Notes under the pieces: generated by a model
The model's database searches: none
Told to the model about the DNA's origin: nothing
What the model saw: only the letters and a program-made list of their open reading frames with translations
Position numbers and translations under genes: made by a program
Shown here: positions 36,194 to 45,325 of the stretch, piece by piece
How the letters are laid out: each line of letters starts with the position of its first letter
How positions within the stretch are numbered: the first letter of the stretch is position 1
Source: Streptomyces cellulosae
GTDB taxonomy: Bacteria > Actinomycetota > Actinomycetes > Streptomycetales > Streptomycetaceae
Length of the DNA: 64,000 nucleotides
Assembly (NCBI RefSeq): GCF_000721105.1
Contig: NZ_JOEV01000002.1
Location: forward strand, 124,001 to 188,000
Direction: 5' to 3'

Positions 36194-37084
36194 TCAGGGC
36201 TGGGTCGGGGTGTGGGGGAGGGCTTCGCGTACCAGGGGGATGACCTCCTGGGCGAAGAGGTCGATCTGGCGCTCGTGGTCGTCGCCCGGCCAGTAGACGA
36301 AGCCGTTCATGCCGTGGTCCGCGGCGGCGGTGATGATCTGGTCCGCCCACTGCCGGACTGACCCCTGAAAGGGATCGGTGCCGTTGACGGGGCTGATGAT
36401 GCCGTTGAGGTTGTAGACCTTGCGCAGTTGGGCGGGGTCCCGGCCGGCGTCGGCCGCGGCGGTGTTCAGACGCGTGACGGCCTCACCGAGCCGGTCGGGA
36501 GGAAGAAAGCTGCTGGAGGGCAGCCAGCCGTCGGCTCGGGCGCCGGTGAGCGCGAGCATGCGGGGGCCGTAGGAGCCGAGCCAGATGCTCAGGTTCGTGC
36601 CGGGCTGGGGACCGGGATGGACCCCTTTGACCTGGTAGTGCTGCCCGGTGAAGCGGACGGAGCGTTCGCCGCTCCACATGCCGCGGATGACGGTGATGGC
36701 CTCGTCGAGGGCGTCGACGGCCTCACGCTTGCCGCGCAGGGGTCCGCCCATGGCATCGATCGCTTCCCAGAACGCCCCCGCCCCGAGGCCGAGGCGGAGT
36801 CGGCCGCTGGTCAGCAGGTCGAGACTGGCCGCGGCTTTCGCGAGCATCGCGGGTGGGCGCAGGGGCAGGCTGGCCACGGCGGGGACGAAGGTGACGGTGC
36901 GGGTCCGGGCGGCGAGGTAGGAGATGAGCGTCCAGGTGTCGAAGAAGTCCTTCTGATAGGGGTGGTCCTGAATGGTGATCAGGTCCAGGCCCGCATCCTC
37001 GACGCGGCGAGCCAGCCGCTCGGGTTCCTCGGGGGTCTTCCAGGTGGGGTCGATGTTGGCGCCGAACAGCAGGGGCAGGGACAC
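36194..37084 (-). CDS. LLM class F420/flavin-dependent oxidoreductase
   Basis: 296 aa from GTG 37084, preceded by GGAG at 5-nt spacing. Typical LLM elements are LDLITIQDHPYQKDFFDTWT near residue 30, SGRLRLGLGAGAFWEAIDAM near 90 and LSIWLGSYGPRML near 165. The family includes F420-dependent reductases. It precedes the CE1758-type gene by 70 nt and follows a strong hairpin that separates it from the isochorismatase gene, suggesting its own promoter. Confidence 0.88.
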   Translation of the reverse strand: MSLPLLFGANIDPTWKTPEEPERLARRVEDAGLDLITIQDHPYQKDFFDTWTLISYLAARTRTVTFVPAVASLPLRPPAMLAKAAASLDLLTSGRLRLGLGAGAFWEAIDAMGGPLRGKREAVDALDEAITVIRGMWSGERSVRFTGQHYQVKGVHPGPQPGTNLSIWLGSYGPRMLALTGARADGWLPSSSFLPPDRLGEAVTRLNTAAADAGRDPAQLRKVYNLNGIISPVNGTDPFQGSVRQWADQIITAAADHGMNGFVYWPGDDHERQIDLFAQEVIPLVREALPHTPTQP

Positions 37085-37188
37085 CAGATCTCCAAAAGCT
37101 CGCGGGGGCAACGGGATTGCAGGACGGGGAGCCGCACGACACGCCCGAGCGATGTATGGGCAACAGGTTGTGCGGCGTGGTTCGTGAC

Positions 37189-37232
37189 GCAGCCGGCCGT
37201 ATGCGGGTGACCCCCTGCATACGGCCGGCTGC
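37189..37232 (-). terminator. perfect 16-bp stem hairpin
   Basis: GCAGCCGGCCGTATGC and its exact complement with a 12-nt loop, 34 nt after the isochorismatase stop codon and before the next minus-strand gene. Very likely a terminator. Confidence 0.75.
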
Positions 37233-37265
37233 AGCGTCCGCAGTCGCCCGGGGCGGGGCGGGCTG

Positions 37266-37847
37266 CTACGAGAGGAGCTCGCCGACGATGGGCATGATCG
37301 CGGTGCCCTCGGGGCCGGTCCAGTCGCGGGCCAGCTCGGCCAGGAGCTGGTTGGTGGAGGTGATGGTGGCTCCGGCCTTGTCCATGCGGCGGATCGCGAT
37401 GTCGTCGGACTCCTTGGTGGGGGAGCCACCGGCATCGGCGACGACCTGGACCTCGTACCCCTCCCGCAGAGCCGTCAGGGTCGGGAAGACGGTGCACACG
37501 TCGTTGGTGACACCGGCGATGATCAGCTTGCGGCGGCCGGTCGCCTTCACGGCGGCAGCGAAGTTCTCGTCGTCCAGGGCGTTGACCACGCCCTGGCGCT
37601 TGATGCGGGCGGCGAACTCCTCGGGGGCGATCGTCTCCAGCTCCTCCAGCAGCGGGCCCTGGGCGGCCTGTTCCATGGAGGAGGTGAGCACCAGCGGGAT
37701 GTTCAGGGCCTTCGCGGCCTTGGCCAGCGCCAGACCGTTCTTCTTCATGGTGTCGAACGAGGTGGAATTGACCCACCCCATGGTGCCGACCTGGTGATCG
37801 ATCAACAGCATCGCCGTGTTCGCGGTGGTGAAGGACTGCTCGGACAT
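37266..37847 (-). CDS. isochorismatase family cysteine hydrolase
   Basis: 193 aa. The catalytic triad is visible as Asp in LLIDHQVG (residue ~17), Lys in the AARIKRQGVVNAL stretch (~78) and Cys in AGVTNDVCTVF (~112), with the expected preceding cis-peptide region. AAGGAG is 7 nt from ATG 37847. Members hydrolyse isochorismate, nicotinamide or other amides. The lack of neighbouring siderophore genes favours an amidohydrolase-like role. Confidence 0.88.
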   Translation of the reverse strand: MSEQSFTTANTAMLLIDHQVGTMGWVNSTSFDTMKKNGLALAKAAKALNIPLVLTSSMEQAAQGPLLEELETIAPEEFAARIKRQGVVNALDDENFAAAVKATGRRKLIIAGVTNDVCTVFPTLTALREGYEVQVVADAGGSPTKESDDIAIRRMDKAGATITSTNQLLAELARDWTGPEGTAIMPIVGELLS

Positions 37848-38282
37848 GATCTCTCCTTGTTGTTCAGGCTGGGCCGGGAGATACCGCACGGCTCCAGGGG
37901 GGCGGGGCCGGCAGCAAGCTCATTCATTTGCCGACCAACTGTCTCCCTCAGCGTATGTCATGCGGAGGCTATTCCCGACCCGTGGGATGCAAAATTTGCG
38001 TGTACCCGAGGTGGCACCGCACTGCTTCCAGGGTCTGAACGGAGGGTCGGGTACTCGTTGACCAGCTGAAAAAGCCCAGATCACATGGTTTGCTGCGACG
38101 GTCGGCGTGATAGGGGGGTCGAAGCTGTACTCCCGCGTGGCCGATGCCGTCACACTTCGTGCTTCGGTGATTCCGCCGATCGGTGCCTACCTGTCAGTAT
38201 TATTGGCTGGCCAATACACTCACCGGTGGGATAGTAATCAGCGTCAGGCTCAGGGCCTGCGTCGCATAAGGAGGTTGTAGCT
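37848..38282. other. 435-bp intergenic region containing a MarR-type operator
   Basis: Separates the divergent isochorismatase and MarR genes. Apart from the TATTGG...CCAATA site at 38201-38216 and a clear AAGGAGG before the MarR start, no gene or RNA is recognisable. Confidence 0.5.
38201..38216. promoter_or_regulatory. TATTGG-CTGG-CCAATA palindrome, MarR-type operator
   Basis: 6-bp perfect arms with a 4-bp centre, 67 bp before the MarR gene at 38283. It belongs to the TTGG-N4-CCAA set found also at 40117-40128, 40164-40175, 48514-48525 and 48644-48655. Probably an autoregulatory site. Confidence 0.6.
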
Positions 38283-38783
38283 GTGCCAACACCCGAGACG
38301 GTGCGCGGAGTGGACGATCCGGTCCCCACTGTCGCCGAAGCTCCTGTCAGTGAGGCGATCTTCAGGGTGGCGCGACTCCACCGTGCCGTCGCTGGCAGCC
38401 TGCTGCGCGAGACCGGCTTGTACGCGGGGCAGGAGCTGCTCATGCTCCGCTTGTGGGAGCGGGGTGAGCAGCGTCAGGCGGACCTGATCAGGATGCTGGG
38501 CCTGGATCCGTCGACGGTCACCAAGATGTTGCAGCGTCTGGAGCAGGCCGGCTTCGTCACCCGTAAGCCATCCGCGGTCGACCGTCGGACTGTGGTGGTG
38601 AGCGCCACCCGTGCGGGCCAGGCCCTGCGCGGCCAGGTGGAGCAGGCGTGGCGGAAGCTGGAGGAGCTGACCGTCGCGGGGCTGACGGGCGACGAACGCA
38701 CTACCGTGTTGGGGCTGCTGGAGCGGGTGGAGGCCAACCTGACGAAGGAGCCGTTCGCCGATCCGCCGCCTTCGGTCGACTGA
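38283..38783 (+). CDS. MarR family transcriptional regulator (first of a related pair)
   Basis: 166 aa from GTG 38283 with AAGGAGG upstream. The winged helix (RQADLIRMLGLDPSTVTKML, then QRLEQAGFVTRKPSAVDRRT) spans roughly residues 60-105. Its recognition segment is nearly the same as in the MarR protein at 40220 and in the relic at 15307-15487, so the three are paralogues. TTGG-N4-CCAA sites occur beside both intact genes. It may control the old yellow enzyme and meta-cleavage genes. Confidence 0.9.
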   Translation: MPTPETVRGVDDPVPTVAEAPVSEAIFRVARLHRAVAGSLLRETGLYAGQELLMLRLWERGEQRQADLIRMLGLDPSTVTKMLQRLEQAGFVTRKPSAVDRRTVVVSATRAGQALRGQVEQAWRKLEELTVAGLTGDERTTVLGLLERVEANLTKEPFADPPPSVD

Positions 38784-38801
38784 ACCGAAGGGGCGAATTT
38801 A

Positions 38802-38819
38802 GGGGCCGACCAATCAATT
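38802..38819. promoter_or_regulatory. partial GGCCGACCAAT site
   Basis: Contains GGCCGACCAAT but lacks the left TTGG half (GGGG instead). It lies just after the first MarR gene, with no gene start close by, so it may be a decayed member of the operator set. Confidence 0.25.
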
Positions 38820-39029
38820 CCGTGATAGGTGACCCATCTGTCCGTGGTCGCCGTCGGCCGTGATGATGAAGTTCGCAGGGATGGAGCGCGGCGACCAGGG
38901 GCGGTGGCCGGCGAGGCGGGGAGCCGACCCGCCAGGCGATCGGGCCGGTGCGCGGGCGGGACTGGGCCTACGCGGCGCAGGAGCCTATGCCTGCGCCGCG
39001 GGAGGTGGGTCCCCGCCGGCACGGTGTTG

Positions 39030-40094
39030 TCAGGCGGAGAGGGCCGGGTAGTCGGTGTAACCGGTGTGGTCGCCGCCGTAGAAGGTGTTCCGGTCGCCGG
39101 CGTTGAAGGGGCCTCCGGCGGCGAGGCGGCGAGGCAGGTCGGGGTTGGCGAGGAAGAGCTGCCCGAAGGCGATCAGGTCCGCGGTGCCGTCCTCGACCAA
39201 CGCGAGCTCCTCGGGGCCGGTGGGGCGCCCCTCGGTGTGCGGGTTGAGGATGAACGCACCGGGGAACAGGCCGCGCAGCGAGCGCGTCAGGTCCCGGTCG
39301 CCGACCTCGAGCAGATGCAGGTACGCCAGTCCCAGTCCGGAGATCTGCTGCACGAGCGCCTCGTAGGTGGGGCGCGGGTCGGGCTCGTCGATACCGTTCA
39401 GCTTCACCCCGGGCGAGAGACGCAGGCCGGTGCGCTCGGCACCGATCGCGGCGGCCACTGCGGAGGTGACCTCCACCGCGAAGCGGATGCGGCCGGAGAT
39501 CGAACCGCCCCACTCGTCGGTGCGCTGGTTGGAGTTGGGGGCCAGGAACTGCTGGATCAGGTAGCCGTTGGCGCCATGGAGTTCCACGCCGTCGAAGCCC
39601 GCCTCGATGGCGTTGCGAGCGGCCGTCACATGGTCGGCGATGGCCTCCTCGACCTCCGCCGCCGTGAGCTCGCGGGGTGTGACGAAGTCCTTCAGTCCGT
39701 CCGTGGTGAAGACCTTCCCTTCCCCGGGGATCGCGGACGGCGCCACCGGGTGAAGACCGTCGGGCAGCAGGTCGGGGTGGCCGACCCGGCCGGTGTGCAT
39801 CAGCTGGACGAAGATCTTTCCGCCCTCGGCGTGCACCGCGTCGGTGACCTTGCGCCAGGCCGCGACCTGCTCGGCGGTGTGCAGGCCGGGCGTGAACGGG
39901 TACCCCTGGCCGACCACCGACGGTTGCGTGCCCTCGGTGATGATCAGCCCCGCGGACGCGCGCTGCACGTAGTACTCGGCGGTCAGCTCCGACACCAGCC
40001 CGCCGTAGGCGCGGCTACGGGTCATCGGTGCCATCGCGATCCGGTTGGAGAGCTGGATGTCTCCGATGGTGATCGGGTCGAACGCGCTGGTCAT
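39030..40094 (-). CDS. alkene reductase, old yellow enzyme family
   Basis: 354-aa FMN-dependent ene-reductase. It shows SNRIAMAPMTRSRA near residue 18, the substrate-binding HGANGYLIQQFL (His/Asn pair) near 180 and NQRTDEWGGSISGRIRFAVE near 198. The phosphate-loop region ADLIAFGQLFLANPDLPRRL lies near 310. ATG 40094 has GGAG at 6 nt; the in-frame ATG at 40100 would abut it. It reduces activated C=C bonds with NADPH. It is divergent from the second MarR gene with two TTGG-N4-CCAA sites between. Confidence 0.94.
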   Translation of the reverse strand: MTSAFDPITIGDIQLSNRIAMAPMTRSRAYGGLVSELTAEYYVQRASAGLIITEGTQPSVVGQGYPFTPGLHTAEQVAAWRKVTDAVHAEGGKIFVQLMHTGRVGHPDLLPDGLHPVAPSAIPGEGKVFTTDGLKDFVTPRELTAAEVEEAIADHVTAARNAIEAGFDGVELHGANGYLIQQFLAPNSNQRTDEWGGSISGRIRFAVEVTSAVAAAIGAERTGLRLSPGVKLNGIDEPDPRPTYEALVQQISGLGLAYLHLLEVGDRDLTRSLRGLFPGAFILNPHTEGRPTGPEELALVEDGTADLIAFGQLFLANPDLPRRLAAGGPFNAGDRNTFYGGDHTGYTDYPALSA

Positions 40095-40116
40095 GCTCAT
40101 CTCCTCAGAGGATTTA

Positions 40117-40128
40117 TTGGTCGGCCAA
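40117..40128. promoter_or_regulatory. TTGG-TCGG-CCAA site near old yellow enzyme start
   Basis: Member of the TTGGCCGACCAA family, 23 bp upstream of the ene-reductase start, preceded by an AT-rich TTTA. Confidence 0.6.
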
Positions 40129-40163
40129 AGCAGCTTGTTCTTCGGAGTACCCTAGTTCATTAA

Positions 40164-40175
40164 TTGGCCGACCAA
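40164..40175. promoter_or_regulatory. TTGG-CCGA-CCAA site upstream of second MarR gene
   Basis: Flanked by TTAA and AAAA, 45 bp before the MarR start at 40220 and 36 bp from the sister site at 40117. Confidence 0.6.
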
Positions 40176-40219
40176 AAATCCGGGGTGAGGACATCTCGCC
40201 AACGACAGGGGAGGGGCCC

Positions 40220-40717
40220 ATGCCCGGTCCCGACAGTTCGACCACCGCGCCGGTGGGGGCGGATCGCGCTGCCACGGCCCCGTGCCGAGAGGTAGTGGAG
40301 GGAGGCCGGATCAGCCACGCCATCGCCCGCGTAGCGCGGGCTCACCGTGTGACCGCGGCGCATCTGCTACGCCCCTTCGGCATGTACCGGGGACAGGACG
40401 CCCTGATGACGCGTCTGTGGGAGGCCGGTCCGCAGCGCCAGTCGGAACTGAACAAGCTGTTGGGCCTCGACCCATCGACGGTGAGCCGTATGGTGCAGCG
40501 GCTGGAACACGCAGGGTTCGTCAGGCGGCGCAGCGATCCCGATGACAGCCGAGCCCTCCTGGTCGAGGCCACGCCGACCGACGAAGCGCTCATTCGTGAC
40601 GTGGAGCAGGCGCGGCAGGACCTTGAGCGCCGTGCGCTCGCGGGCTTCACGGACATCGAGCGCAGCGTTCTCGCGCGGGTGCTGGCTCATGTCGAGAGAA
40701 ACCTCACTGTCGACTGA
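40220..40717 (+). CDS. MarR family transcriptional regulator (second of a related pair)
   Basis: 165 aa. The winged helix reads RQSELNKLLGLDPSTVSRMV, then QRLEHAGFVRRRSDPDDSRA. This is close to the paralogue at 38283 in the recognition helix but divergent elsewhere. Divergent from the ene-reductase gene, the classical arrangement for a repressor of that enzyme. It ends convergently with the semialdehyde dehydrogenase gene. Confidence 0.9.
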   Translation: MPGPDSSTTAPVGADRAATAPCREVVEGGRISHAIARVARAHRVTAAHLLRPFGMYRGQDALMTRLWEAGPQRQSELNKLLGLDPSTVSRMVQRLEHAGFVRRRSDPDDSRALLVEATPTDEALIRDVEQARQDLERRALAGFTDIERSVLARVLAHVERNLTVD

Positions 40718-40740
40718 TGTCCTGCCGCACGGCACGCGGA

Positions 40741-40775
40741 GAGGCGCGGCGGGCGGATCACCGCCGCCGCGCCTC
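40741..40775. terminator. hairpin between convergent MarR and dehydrogenase genes
   Basis: GAGGCGCGGCGG pairs with CCGCCGCGCCTC across an 11-nt loop, midway between the two stop codons. Likely bidirectional terminator. Confidence 0.65.
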
Positions 40776-40808
40776 GCTTCACCTGCCAGAACGCAATCGT
40801 ATGGGCCC

Positions 40809-42272
40809 TTACGAGAGGGTGCGCGACCGGTCGGCGTCAACAGGTGAGATCTGCATGACGACGGCCTTGGGTTCGGTGAAGAACTCGCGGCTGAAGTTGC
40901 CGCCCTCCCGGCCGATGCCAGAGTCGCCGACACCCCCGAAGGGGGCGCGCAGGTCGCGTACGAAGAAGCAGTTGACCCAGACGGTGCCTGCCTTCAGCGC
41001 GGCCGAGACGCGGTGTGCGCGGTGCAGGTTCTCGGTGAACAGCATCGCGTTGAGGCCGTAGGGACTGTCGTTCATCATCGCCACCGCTTCGGCCTCGGTG
41101 TCGAACGGGGTGACCACGACGAGCGGACCGAAGATCTCCTCGCGGCAGTGACGTGCGTTCGGCGGCATGTCGACGGCAACGGTGGGTCGTACCGTCCAGC
41201 CGTCGCCGAGTCCGCCGGTACGCAGCTTGCCGCCCTCCGACTCGATCGACTCGACGTAGCCGCGGACCTTGAGGTAGTGCTCCTGGGACGCGAGCGGTCC
41301 GATCTGCGTGTCCGGGTCCTGCGGGTCGCCGATCACCATGGCGTCGGCCGCGTCGGCGAACCGGGACAGGAACTCGTCGTAGACGGGTCGCTGCACGTAG
41401 ATCCGGCTGCCGGCGAGGCAGACCTGTCCGGCGTTGGTGAAGATCGCACGGATCGACCAGTCCACTGCGTTGTTTAGATCCGCGTCGGCGAACACCACGT
41501 TGGCACCCTTGCCGCCGAGTTCGAGGCTCACCGGCACCAGGTGAGCCGACGCTGCCCGCGCGATGGTCCGGCCGGTGCCCGACTCGCCGGTGAAGGTGAT
41601 GCGGTCCACGTCCGGATGTTCGGTCAGTGCCTGGCCCGCCGAGTCGGGGCCGTAGCCGTGCAGGACGTTGAGCACGCCCGCGGGCATACCGGCATCGAGG
41701 GCCAGCCGGGCCAGGACCGTCGCCGAGGCCGGGGTGTCCTCAGCCGGCTTGAGCACGACGGTGTTGCCCCAGGCGAGTGCGGGTGCGACCTTCCAGGTCT
41801 CCAGCATCAGGGGGAAGTTCCACGGCGCGATCGCCGCGACCACCCCGGCGGCCTCGAACCGCGTGTAGGTGTGATGGCCGCTGTCCATCGGTAGCACCTC
41901 GCCGGTGGACAACCTCGCGTGGTCCGCGAAGAAGCGGAAGTTGTGCGCCGCCCGCGGAACGTCGTTGCCCTTGGACTGGGTGAGGGGCTTGCCCATGTCG
42001 CGAGTGTCGGCCAGCGCGAGCTCCTCGGCATGCTCCTCGATTAGGTCGGCGAGACGGTGCAGGATCCGGCCGCGCTCGGCGAATCCCATCTGCGGCCACG
42101 GTCCTTCGTCGAAGGCCCTGCGCGCGGCGGCGACCGCGCGATCGGCGTCGTCCTTCCCTCCGAGCGCCACCTGAGCCCACGCCTCACGGGTGAACGGGTC
42201 GACGGTGTCGAACCGCGCGCCGCCCAGCGAGGCGACCTCTTCCCCGTCGATGACATGCCCGTAGAAGTCCAT
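40809..42272 (-). CDS. 2-hydroxymuconic semialdehyde dehydrogenase-like aldehyde dehydrogenase
   Basis: 487-aa NAD-dependent aldehyde dehydrogenase. Visible are APWNFPLML near residue 147, the general-base region SLELGGKGAN near 250 and the catalytic Cys in AGQVCLAGSR near 286. The match to hydroxymuconic-semialdehyde dehydrogenases is inferred from operon context. Its ATG overlaps the tautomerase stop as TGATG, which fixes the start at 42272. It oxidises the ring-cleavage semialdehyde to 4-oxalocrotonate, entering the dehydrogenative branch of the meta pathway. Confidence 0.9.
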   Translation of the reverse strand: MDFYGHVIDGEEVASLGGARFDTVDPFTREAWAQVALGGKDDADRAVAAARRAFDEGPWPQMGFAERGRILHRLADLIEEHAEELALADTRDMGKPLTQSKGNDVPRAAHNFRFFADHARLSTGEVLPMDSGHHTYTRFEAAGVVAAIAPWNFPLMLETWKVAPALAWGNTVVLKPAEDTPASATVLARLALDAGMPAGVLNVLHGYGPDSAGQALTEHPDVDRITFTGESGTGRTIARAASAHLVPVSLELGGKGANVVFADADLNNAVDWSIRAIFTNAGQVCLAGSRIYVQRPVYDEFLSRFADAADAMVIGDPQDPDTQIGPLASQEHYLKVRGYVESIESEGGKLRTGGLGDGWTVRPTVAVDMPPNARHCREEIFGPLVVVTPFDTEAEAVAMMNDSPYGLNAMLFTENLHRAHRVSAALKAGTVWVNCFFVRDLRAPFGGVGDSGIGREGGNFSREFFTEPKAVVMQISPVDADRSRTLS

Positions 42273-42538
42273 CAGTTGCACCTCTCTGTCTCGTCGGGCG
42301 TGCGCCGACTCACTTCGGCAGGCCCTGTCGCCGCGGCGGCCCCCGTCCCCGCTCGTCGCTCCACGATCGTCACGTCACCCGCGGCCCAGTGCGTCGGCGG
42401 CACCTCGCGAATGACGACCCGGACGCTTTCAGGTGGGGCCGCGATCGCTCGGACAGCCGCGCCGTGGAGCTCGTGGATGAGCGACCGGAGTTGCTTTGGC
42501 GTACGGCCCTCGACCAGGGTCACTTCGATCAGCGGCAT
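42272..42538 (-). CDS. 4-oxalocrotonate tautomerase family protein
   Basis: 88 aa with the catalytic N-terminal proline exposed after Met removal (MPLIEVTLVEGRTPKQLRSL) and the REVPPTHWAAGD stretch near residue 44. Classical tautomerases are about 62 aa; this one has an extra hydrophilic tail of about 25 residues. Converts 4-oxalocrotonate between enol and keto forms. One base separates it from the upstream hydratase gene and it overlaps the dehydrogenase by one base. Confidence 0.9.
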   Translation of the reverse strand: MPLIEVTLVEGRTPKQLRSLIHELHGAAVRAIAAPPESVRVVIREVPPTHWAAGDVTIVERRAGTGAAAATGPAEVSRRTPDETERCN

Positions 42539-42539
42539 G

Positions 42540-43322
42540 TCAGCCTCCGGCCAGGAACACGGAACCGAGATGGGTGAAGTGCACGGCGACCTTGGATCCG
42601 GGCGGTGCGAAGACGGCGTCAGTCATGCCGCCGGTGAGGACGACCCAGCCCTGTTCGATGGTGTGTCCGCGCCGGGCCAGGTCGTTCGCGGCCAGCGCGA
42701 GCGCCTCAGCGGGGTGGCCCTGTACGGCGGCACCCGTGGCCGAGTCGACGACCTGGCCGTCGACTTCGAGGACGCACGCCTCGAGCGCCAGGTCCAGCGA
42801 TTCGGGCGGCCGGCCGACCGGGCCCGTCACATAGCGGGCCGAGGAGGCGTTGTCGGCCACCACGTCGGGGAGGGTGAACTTGAAGTCGCGGTAGCGGCTG
42901 TCGATGACCTCGATGCCGCCGTGCACGGAACCGACCGCCGCGAGGGCGACGGCCGCGGTGACACCGGGTCCGGCCAGCCGGTCGCGCATCACGAACACGA
43001 TCTCCGGCTCGGCGCGCGGGTGGATGAGTTCGTCCTGCGGGACCGGGTCACCGGCGGGCAGCACCATGGCGTCCGTCAGCCATGCAGTCAGCGGTGAAGT
43101 GACCCCCATCTGCTGCTGTTTGGCGCGCGAAGTGAGCCCCAGCTTCACCCCGACCAGGCGCTCGCCGCGCTCCAGGCGGCGGCGCAGCGCCTCGTCCTGC
43201 ACGGCGTAGGCGGTCGCGAGGTCGAGCTCCGGCCACTCATCGGTGATCGGGCCGCGGTCGGTGCGTGAGTCCTCTGACGCAAGGAGCGCGGCGGCCGCCC
43301 GGCCGATGTCCCACGTACCCAT
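42540..43322 (-). CDS. 2-keto-4-pentenoate hydratase / 4-oxalocrotonate decarboxylase family
   Basis: 260 aa of the fumarylacetoacetate-hydrolase fold. Metal ligands are suggested by EPEIVFVM near residue 106 and EVIDSRYRDFKF near 138. The segment GVKLGLTSRAKQQQMGV near 57 is typical. With tautomerase and dehydrogenase beside it, it could be either the decarboxylase (DmpH type) or the hydratase (DmpE type), which are homologous. A second family member is encoded at 55754. Starts within TGATG shared with the aldolase stop. Confidence 0.88.
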   Translation of the reverse strand: MGTWDIGRAAAALLASEDSRTDRGPITDEWPELDLATAYAVQDEALRRRLERGERLVGVKLGLTSRAKQQQMGVTSPLTAWLTDAMVLPAGDPVPQDELIHPRAEPEIVFVMRDRLAGPGVTAAVALAAVGSVHGGIEVIDSRYRDFKFTLPDVVADNASSARYVTGPVGRPPESLDLALEACVLEVDGQVVDSATGAAVQGHPAEALALAANDLARRGHTIEQGWVVLTGGMTDAVFAPPGSKVAVHFTHLGSVFLAGG

Positions 43323-44356
43323 CAGCGTGCTCCCTCAGCGGCGAGTTCGCGTTCCTGGGACAGCTGCAGCGCGATGTCTATGATCATGTCTTCCTGGCCC
43401 CCCACGTAGCCGGCCTCGCCGACCCGCTCGAGGATCGCGTGCGCCGGCACGCCGTACCGTTCGGACGCCCGCTCGGCGTGCAGCAGGAACGACGAGTAGA
43501 CGCCTGCGTAGCCCTGCACGATCGACGAGCGGTCCATCCACGGCAGCCGCGGGATGAACGGCTTCACCACGTCTTCGGCGGCGGCAAGTGCGCCCTGCAC
43601 GTCCACGCCGGTGGTGATGCCCAGACGTTCGAAGGTGGCGGCGAGGACCTCGGTGGGGGAGTTGCCCGCCCCCGCGCCGAGTGCGCACAGCGCGCCGTCG
43701 ATCTGCCGCGCCCCACCCTGGTAGGCGAGCACCGAGTTGGCGACGCCGAGGGAGAGGTTCTGGTGACCGTGGAAGCCGACCTGCGCCTCCGCTCCGATCT
43801 CGTTCACCAGGGCCTGCACGCGGGCCTGGGCGTCGGAGAGGACGAGCGCCCCGGCCGAGTCCACCACGTATACGCACTGCGCACCAGCGTCGACCATGAT
43901 GCGCGCCTGCTCGGCCAGCGCGTCCGGCTCGATGCGGTGGGACAGCATCAGGAACCCGACCGTCTCCATGCCGAGGTCCCGAGCGGCGCCGAAGTGCTGC
44001 ACCGACACATCAGCCTCGGTGCAGTGCGTGGCGATCCGAGCGACCGAGGCGCCGACCTCGTGCGCGGCCTTGAGATTCTCGACCGTGCCGACGCCGGGAA
44101 GCAGCAGCACCGCGATCTTCGCCGCCGTCGCCTCGTCGACGGCGGCGCGGATCAGCTGGATCTCGTCGACTTTGGAGAAGCCGTAGTTGAACGACGAACC
44201 GCCCAGCCCGTCACCGTGGGCGACCTCGATGACCTCGACACCGGCACCGTCGAGGGCGTGCACGACGCCGCGCACCTGCTCCTCGGTGAACTGGTGTCGC
44301 ATCGCGTGCGAGCCGTCCCGCAGCGTCGAGTCCGTGATGCGCAGGTCGCGAGTCAT
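43322..44356 (-). CDS. dmpG: 4-hydroxy-2-oxovalerate aldolase
   Basis: 344 aa. TIM-barrel aldolase with the metal/substrate motif [16 protein letters not shown] near residue 7 and metal-binding [13 protein letters not shown] near 199. [16 protein letters not shown] lies near 222, and a communication domain at the C-terminus ([12 protein letters not shown]). It splits 4-hydroxy-2-oxovalerate to pyruvate and acetaldehyde, channelling acetaldehyde to the dehydrogenase encoded just upstream, with which it overlaps by 4 nt (ATGA). Confidence 0.96.
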   Translation of the reverse strand: MTRDLRITDSTLRDGSHAMRHQFTEEQVRGVVHALDGAGVEVIEVAHGDGLGGSSFNYGFSKVDEIQLIRAAVDEATAAKIAVLLLPGVGTVENLKAAHEVGASVARIATHCTEADVSVQHFGAARDLGMETVGFLMLSHRIEPDALAEQARIMVDAGAQCVYVVDSAGALVLSDAQARVQALVNEIGAEAQVGFHGHQNLSLGVANSVLAYQGGARQIDGALCALGAGAGNSPTEVLAATFERLGITTGVDVQGALAAAEDVVKPFIPRLPWMDRSSIVQGYAGVYSSFLLHAERASERYGVPAHAILERVGEAGYVGGQEDMIIDIALQLSQERELAAEGAR

Positions 44357-45258
44357 GCCGTCACCGCCGTGTTCTTCGCTACCGCCAGCAGCTCGCCCAC
44401 GCGCGCTGCGGCCGCGGTCATGATGTCCAGGTTGCCTGCCCACGGGGGCAGGTAGTCGCCGTTGCCCCGTACCTCCAGGAAGACCGCGACCCGGGCCTGC
44501 CCGGCCCAGATGTCGCGCGGGTCGTCGTACTGCGGCTCCGCCCGCAGTGTGTAGCCCGGTACGTACCGCGCCACGTCGGCGACCATCTCTTCGACGGACT
44601 CAGTGATGGCCGTGTGGTCGGCGTCCGCAGGGATGGCACAGAACACCGTGTCCCGCATGATCATCGGAGGGTCGACCGGGTTCATGACGATGATGGCCTT
44701 GCCGCGCTGGGCGCCACCCACGCGCTCGATGGCCCGCGAGGTCGTGTCGGTGAACTCGTCGATGTTGGCCCGTGTGCCTGGTCCGGCCGACCGGGACGCG
44801 ATCGACGCCACGATCTCCGCGTATGGCACCGGTACCACCCGTGAGACGGCGTGCACGATCGGGATCGTGGCCTGGCCGCCGCAGGTGATCATGTTGAGGT
44901 TCGGCGCCGCCAGGTGCTCTTGGAGGTTCACTGCCGGGCAGACCAGGGGACCGACGGCGGCCGGGGTGAGGTCCACGGCCTGGATGCCGGCCTCCGCGTA
45001 CCGCGGAGCGTTCGCCAGATGAGCCTTCGCCGACGTCGCCTCGAACACGATGTCCGGCAACTCGTCCTGGTCGAGGAGCCAGTCGACGCCTTCCGCCGAC
45101 GCTTCGACGCCGTGTTTGCGCGCCCGCGCAAGGCCGTCCGACGTCGGATCGACGCCGATCATGTAGCGCACGTCGACGTGCTCGCTGCGCTGCAGCTTCG
45201 CCAGCAGGTCAGTGCCTATGTTGCCGGGGCCGACGATCGCGGCCGTCGCCTTCGTCAT
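44353..45258 (-). CDS. acetaldehyde dehydrogenase (acetylating)
   Basis: 301 aa. NAD-binding [13 protein letters not shown] at the N-terminus and catalytic Cys in [12 protein letters not shown] near residue 131. [20 protein letters not shown] lies near the C-terminus. Converts acetaldehyde and CoA to acetyl-CoA in complex with the aldolase. The pair is the diagnostic end of meta-cleavage pathways. Confidence 0.96.
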   Translation of the reverse strand: MTKATAAIVGPGNIGTDLLAKLQRSEHVDVRYMIGVDPTSDGLARARKHGVEASAEGVDWLLDQDELPDIVFEATSAKAHLANAPRYAEAGIQAVDLTPAAVGPLVCPAVNLQEHLAAPNLNMITCGGQATIPIVHAVSRVVPVPYAEIVASIASRSAGPGTRANIDEFTDTTSRAIERVGGAQRGKAIIVMNPVDPPMIMRDTVFCAIPADADHTAITESVEEMVADVARYVPGYTLRAEPQYDDPRDIWAGQARVAVFLEVRGNGDYLPPWAGNLDIMTAAAARVGELLAVAKNTAVTA

Positions 45259-45325
45259 GCTGACTCCTTCGTCATGCTGACTTCCTCGTCGTAACGCGCA
45301 CGCGACGTGCCGGGCCTCTGGCCGC

